This document shows positions 58,613 through 64,000 of a stretch of 64,000 nt of DNA, in pieces. Each line of letters begins with the position of its first letter. Within the stretch, counting starts at the first letter, position 1. Both the position numbers and the translations under genes were made by a program. The notes beneath the pieces are model-generated. The model was not told the origin of the DNA, did not search any database, and saw only the letters and a program-made list of their open reading frames with translations. Origin of the DNA: Peribolospora baueri (lineage: Eukaryota; Basidiomycota; Peribolosporomycetes; Peribolosporales; Peribolosporaceae); the NCBI GenBank assembly GCA_029717555.1, contig JAMDHS010000074.1, positions 33,881 to 97,880 on the forward strand. The letters are read 5' to 3'.

Positions 58613-61119
58613 ATGGCGGCGGGCTCTCTACCGGCAGAATTGCTCCTCGCCATCCTCTCCTCTCCCGACCTCTCCCTCCTCGACCTCGCTCGCTGCTCTC
58701 TCGCACACCCTTCCCTCTCCCGCGTCGCAAGCGCCGTTGCCAGCCAGAACCGGCAGGCGAGACTGCTCGAGCAAGTGATCGGCTTCGTCCCACAAGACGT
58801 GCTCAGCTCGGTCGGGTGGGAGAGTGCGGGCGTGCAGGCCTGGAAGGTGGAGAGGGTTTGGGAGGTGTTCAGCGAACATACGCAGGCCGACCTTACCATC
58901 GAGGTGAGCACTCCATGGCGGCGGACAGATGACGACTTTGTACTCATTCTGCGACCGACGGCAATCCATTCGTGCCCTTACGTTTGTAAACAGGACATCG
59001 TCTCGTTGGTCGACTTTTTTTCCCGCCTAGCCTGCGCAATTTTTCGGGCCCACCGCGGCTTTCCCGACTCGCAATGTGGAGCGCTGCCGTACGCTACATT
59101 TCCTCGAACGTGGCAGACGCAAGCGCAGCGGTCCCCAGCTCCCGCGTCTGCGTTTCCTGGAGGAGTGTGGGCCGAGGCGAGCAGCGGGACGGCCCTTGTC
59201 TTCCTGCACGCGCTCATCTACGCCGGCGTCAGAGGGGCGAGTCGGCGCGGAGGTAGCCGGTTCAGCGAGCGTGAGGCAGAGTTCGACGTCTCGGTTGTTG
59301 CGGACAGGAGGGAAAAGGAGTGGTGGCGACAATACGAGACTCTCCGAAAGGCGTTGAGGAGGACAGACCCGCTAGGTGCTCATCTGTGGAGGCAAGGCGG
59401 CTGCGAGGGCAACGAAGAGGAGAGATGCGCTTGCGCCTGTCGGAACCAGTCTTGGGCTAGTTGGTGGCTCGGTGCTCATCACCACCTGACGATGCGATAT
59501 CGGCGATTCTTCACTCGTGAGTGCATGCGCGCCTCTCCGAGCATCTTGGGTACACTAAGGGTGGGCAACGTAGCTGAAGAATCGTTCCCGCGTTTGCACC
59601 AGCCGCCGACATTCTTCATTTGTCGTATCGGGTCATCTACTACGCTGTTCCATCTTTCCCCCCAGACCTACATGCATCGTCTTCAGCCACTTCCCCGCCG
59701 CCCGTGTTCCGTCCACATTCCCAAGGACCGCCTCCTTTACAATCCTTCCTGCGAGGCACTGCCGCCTACGTCCCTCGCTTCTCCGCCGCGTCTCCCACTT
59801 CCGTTCTCCTCTCCACCCCTCTCAACCCTGACTCTGTCCTCTTCTCTCTCCGAGAAGGCCCCACTTTCTCGCAGACCAAGCGTTGGTTCAACCTCTCCGA
59901 GCACGCCCTGCCGGCAGGTCTTGCGCGCATCTGGGCCGGGTGGATAGGCTTCGGCTGGGGGGATGGCGGCGTCAACTCGTCCGCGCCTACTCAGCCGAAC
60001 GGGAAGCGATGGTGGTGGGGAGAGGAGACGCCTCCTCCGACTGCCGACGCTTTCGCTCCCGCCGCGCCTGAAACCATGGACGTACCCCATCCCGTCGATC
60101 TCATCCTCCTGGCCCACGCGCGATGGCGAGCGCGCACGCTCCGAGCCTACCCGCATTTGTCGTCCGCGCAGCGCGCCCGCGCGACCGCCTTTGACACGCA
60201 CTTTGTGCGTCGCGCGCTGCAGATACAGGGTTGGGCTCTGGCGGGCCCCGCAGGCGTCGCTGCTGCCGTGGCCTTTGTCAACACGGGCAACGTTGCCGCC
60301 GTCGACGCTTCGCGGGGCAGCGCGGGGAGTGTGAACGTCGGGAGCCATGGCACCGCCGGCAGTACGCTGAGGAGGGGCTGGGTATCTCCCGGCAGCCCGT
60401 TCCTCACGCTTAAAGAGGCGGTGAAGATGGCTCCAGGACTTGGCAGGCTGGATCGATTGCTCGAGACAGTGGGAGGTTTGCTCACGTTTTCCTCGCTGTG
60501 GGGACGGAGCGCCGGTGAGCGCGCGAGGATGTGTGCAGCTGCTCATGTTGTGAGAGAGCCGCTGCAGAGCATGGGGTGGGGTCGGGGACTCGTTTACGGT
60601 GGCGCTCGAGGGGACAAAACGGGAAACCTAGTCGGCGATGATGAGGTCGACGAGGATGATGAATTGAGCATGCTGGAGAGGGAACTCGGGGATCTTCACC
60701 AGGGCATCGACGACGAGTCGCTCGCCTCGATCCCCTTCCCAGCAGAGCTTTCAGACGCCACCTCACCGCCTCGCCTGCCTCTTTGTCTGGAGCGGCCGCC
60801 CCCTCCCGAAGAGGAGGAAAGCAAGGCGGCGGCGACATTGTCTTCCGAGTTAAGCTTTTCGTTTCCGCTCAACGCCGGCAACGCCAGGTCTCGACCAAGC
60901 GCCGCGGCGCCGGTGCCGTCGTCCGCGCACGTTGCCAGTATGCGCTCCATGGCGGAGCGAGGCGGCGATTTCGGAGCGTCGACGGACAGGCTCTTCATGA
61001 CGCTCGTGCACTTTGCCGCCATCTGCCTCGTTGTCGCTGTCGTCATGGCCTTGAAGCGCGGCGGCGTAGGATTTGACATCTCGTGGTTCGCTGGAGAAGC
61101 GGAACCTTTTGGAAACTGA
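58613..61119 (+). CDS. F-box-like protein with a C-terminal membrane segment (function unknown)
   Basis: The start MAAGSLPAELLLAILSSPDL with LLDLARCSLAHPSLSRVA looks like an F-box, the Skp1-binding motif of SCF ubiquitin ligases. Two exons are required: 58613-59516 and 59666-61119. The acceptor at 59665 has a strong polypyrimidine tract and its phase matches. An optional 90-nt intron at 58904-58993 keeps the frame whether or not it is removed, giving 755 or 785 residues. The middle holds REKEWWRQYETLRKALRRTD; the second half has LARIWAGWIGFGWG and VDLILLAHARWRARTLRAYP, and an acidic and Ser/Pro-rich stretch. The tail carries one clear hydrophobic span (FAAICLVVAVVMALKRGG). I do not recognise the family beyond the F-box; the internal exon structure could be wrong. 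Confidence 0.55.
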
Positions 61120-62092
61120 GGCACACCTTCCTTTCACAAGTTCGACCACTCGTCGGACCAGCACGCTACCGTAACTGCGGTGTTGGCGACACACTGGCTA
61201 GTGTAGTGATCGAGAGAAAGTCCAGGCAAGCACGGAGCCAGACCGACTTCCCAAGATGATCGTTCCTGCTGAGCGTCTTGCATATGCAAGGTAGTCGAGG
61301 AGTTGGATTTGATTTCCGCACGCGTATAACCCTACTATGATCGTGTTCCTAGCACCCCTTGTCCCAGATGCTTCCGGTGTCTTCCCCATTTGCCCCGCCC
61401 TAGAACTGTGGTGAGCGATGCTCAATATGCCACAAGTCCTGCCTGCCATTGGCGTCGTGCCGGAAGGCTCCGTAGAAAAGGCGAAAGCCATGACTTTTGG
61501 TGGAGCGACAAGGACCGAGTGAGGACGGGAGCCGGCCGGAGGTTGGCAGTGCGATACGAAAAAATGCACGGTCTGCCGTCAACGCAAGCAAGCCTTTTCT
61601 TCCTTCCTTCTTCCCTCCTTCCTTCTCTCCGCAGTCGTCTCCGCCCACCAGGGACGATCAGGTTCGTGCGGGTATCGCCTTGACGACGACGACGACGACA
61701 GACGGCTTGCAGCGTTAAGCCAGAAGTCTATCTCGGCACCACCTACCAGGAAGCAGGCCGAATCAAACGAGTCGCAAGTCTCATTGCCGGCACTCGCGTC
61801 GCCATGCCCGTCGACAGGATATACCTCGCGCGGTGAGCTGCCGAGGACGTGCGACCGCCTAGTTAGCGATCTATATATGCTGATTCTCCGGGGCTCCTCC
61901 TCCTTCCTCCGCTCCTCCTTCTCGCTATCCCGTAACGTCCTTCCCGCGCTCACCGCCTGCGCCGTCTTCTCCCTCTTCGCCCCTCCCCTGCGACGATATC
62001 AGCCCCTCTCCGCCCCGTCTTCTCGCCTGCACACCTCCGCACACTTCTTTTCACCCACAACAAAGGGCGGAGGAACAAGGGCAGACACAAGA
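61120..62092. other. Intergenic region and possible 5' coding extension of the M16 gene
   Basis: The left part is the 3' UTR of the F-box-like gene. From about 61784 the frame of the M16 protease is open without a stop. An in-frame ATG at 61877 would add 72 residues rich in Ser, Arg and Leu with few acids. A tatatat element overlaps that ATG. No other feature was seen. Confidence 0.5.
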
Positions 62093-64000
62093 ATGGACGC
62101 TCAGGCGCAGTCTTACGGCAACTTTGACCTCGTCAAGAGGATCGACGTTGACTATGTCAAGGGCATGACCGTCGAGAAGTGGAGGAGCAGGGTCACCGGC
62201 CTTCAGGTCATCAAGGCTGGCTTCGACGGTCGGTCTGCTTCCTCCTCGCATACGTTGCTCCTACTCTTCACATCGCTCACACCCCTTTCTTCCCTTCTAT
62301 CCTTCCTTTCCTGTCCATCCAGCCCCGATTCTGAACGCCTATTTCACTTTGGCCACCGAGATCTTTGAAGACTCCGGCGTCCCGCACACCCTCGAGCACC
62401 TCATCTTCCTCGGCTCGCAGGAGTACCCTTACAAGGGCGTCCTCGACAGCTTGGCCAACCGGAGCTTTGCGAGCGGCACCAACGCTTGGACCGCCACCGA
62501 TTATACTGGTTCGTTCTTTTCCCACCCATCGCGACCCGCCGCATTCTAGGCTGAGCTCGGGTCAGGTCAAGTTTGCTCACCGTGCTCACTCTTCCCCTTC
62601 GCTCAGCATACACCCTCGCGACGGCAGGCTCTGAGGGATTCCTTAAGATGATGCCCGTTTACCTCGACCACGTTCTCTTCCCCACTCTCACCTCCACTGG
62701 ATTCACCACCGAAGTGTACCACGTCAACGGAAAGGCCAAGGACGCCGGCGTCGTATACTCCGAGATGCAGGGCCGCGAGAACACAGTGCGGGACTTGATG
62801 ATGCTCAAGTGCGTTCCGTCACCCTCCATTCCGTCTCGGACATGTTCATCCTGAGCTTGACTGACGCCATTCAAAACCCATGTTTTCTTTCCTGATCTAT
62901 GTTCCCATCAGGGCCAAGCGCCTTCTCTACCCGCCTTCCTCCGCGTACCGTTCGGAGACTGGCGGCTTGATGAAGGCCTTGCGGGTGCTTACCATCGAAG
63001 ACATTCGCAAGTGTGAGTGCCGGCGACCTAGGCGCATACTCTTCAACACCGGCTCTGACCGCCCTTTTCGTGTCTTTTTAACGGCAGATCACTCCAAGTA
63101 TTACGTTCCGCACAACCTCTCGCTCATCATCGCCGGCAAAGTCGATACGAAGGACCTTCTTGACAGCCTCGCGTCCGTGGAAGCAAAGGCTGCCAAGATG
63201 GGATTCAACAAGGGTCCACACCCGCCTGGGTGGCAGCGCCCTTTCCTCTCCACCCCCTCCTCCGTGCCCCCCGTCATTCCGGCCCAAGGCCTCACCGAAA
63301 CGGTGCCGTTCCCGGAGCACGACGAGTCAGTCGGAAAGGTCGCCCTCACCTTCGTCGGGCCAAAGTTGGACAATTTCTTAGAGAACAAGGCCTTAGAAGT
63401 TCTAGACGTCTACTTGACCGACAGCACCGTCAGCGTGCTCCAGAAAGAGTTTGTCGAGCGCGAGGATCCGTTCTGCACTGGTCAGCAGGTGCATTTACCT
63501 CCGATCTTTCATGCTGGCCGACTGCTCATATCATCGACGGCCCATCGCAACTCGCAGAACTCCGTATTTACCCGACCGAGCGCGCCGGTTGCAACACCCT
63601 ACACGTTGACTTTTCATCCGTGCCCGTAGAGCACCTGGACACGCTACCTGACCGTTTGAAGGAGGTGCTCCAGAGGCTGGTGAAAGAAGGCGTAGACATG
63701 CAGAGGATGAAGATGGTCATTAGGAGGGAGAAACTGACGGTGCGTCGAGTCTGCAGGAGCTTGCGCTCGCCGTCCCTCGTCCGGGTTGATGTGCGAATCA
63801 CGTGTCCTCTCTGTGACGTCGGACATGCAGCTCCTCAACACGATGGAGATGTGGGCGCCTTCATCGATGGCGTACGCCATCATTGCCGATTCTCTGTACG
63901 GCGAGGAGAAGGGCGAACAGCTCGCCGAAGCGTTCGATGATATGGCGCGCTACAAGGAGCTCGATACGTGGGACGCCTCCAAGTGGGCCACCCTCATCCA
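62093..64000 (+). CDS. M16-type zinc metalloprotease, 5' part (cut by window end)
   Basis: M16 (insulinase/pitrilysin) peptidases use an inverted HxxEH zinc site, seen here as SGVPHTLEHLIFLGSQEYPY. Other segments are VYSEMQGRENTVRDLMMLK, LLYPPSSAYRSETGGLMKAL, YYVPHNLSLIIAGKVDTKDL and VALTFVGPKLDNFLENKALE. The pattern is closest to the large eukaryotic M16 group that includes yeast YOL098C and worm C05D11.1, whose substrates are unknown. Exons are 62093-62228, 62323-62508, 62607-62808, 62912-63012, 63088-63480, 63558-63739 and 63831 onward; about 456 of an expected ~1,000 residues are present. I chose MDAQAQSYGNFDLVKRIDVD as the start because homologs begin near FDLV, but an upstream in-frame ATG (61877) would add a mitochondrial-type presequence. 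Confidence 0.88.

Noticed and set aside
59620-61119. Stand-alone 499-residue gene starting in the F-box-like region
   Set aside because: The frame has no ATG at its start, and a strong phase-matched acceptor at 59665 joins it to the upstream exon.

Overview
The window is nuclear DNA from a GC-rich fungus, almost certainly a basidiomycete. The support is short GT-AG introns (mostly 50-130 nt), up to 13 per gene, CT-rich intergenic DNA and strong C-ending codon bias. The ortholog set is fungal: Pat1, Sec1, App1, Sdh6/SDHAF1, Rim2, Prm10-type and Dal5-type proteins. I cannot place the species; a yeast-like lineage of Ustilaginomycotina or Pucciniomycotina would fit. Gene models were rebuilt by hand by matching splice phases and conserved family segments.

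Layout, left to right: a possible 3' end of a gene entering from the left edge; PAT1 mRNA-decay factor (-); SEC1 exocytosis protein (+); a ZIP zinc transporter with a very large His-rich loop (+); a Dal5-type MFS permease (+); a 1,611-residue RA-PH domain protein (-); succinate dehydrogenase assembly factor SDHAF1 (+); APP1 phosphatidate phosphatase, including a 7-nt microexon (-); an amino-acid permease (+). Then comes a three-gene block: an acyltransferase-3 membrane protein (-), a secreted and probably GPI-anchored GH26-like hydrolase (-), and an intronless fusion of an acyltransferase-3 domain with an egghead-like family 2 glycosyltransferase (+). After it: GPATCH1-type G-patch protein (+); Prm10/ThrE-type membrane protein (-); RIM2 pyrimidine nucleotide carrier (+); DNAJC9-type J protein (+); an F-box-like protein with a C-terminal membrane anchor (+); and the 5' half of an M16-type metalloprotease (+), cut by the window end.

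Most of the window is housekeeping. The exception is the block at 31,556-42,750. A beta-mannosyltransferase-like enzyme, two O-acyltransferase-like membrane proteins and a mannanase-like hydrolase lie side by side, and the two outer transcription units share a 1.55-kb divergent control region. This looks like a dedicated locus for making, acylating and trimming a surface or secreted polysaccharide or glycolipid. An O-acetylated beta-mannan is a specific testable guess, because some basidiomycete red yeasts are known to secrete acetylated beta-1,3/1,4-mannans.
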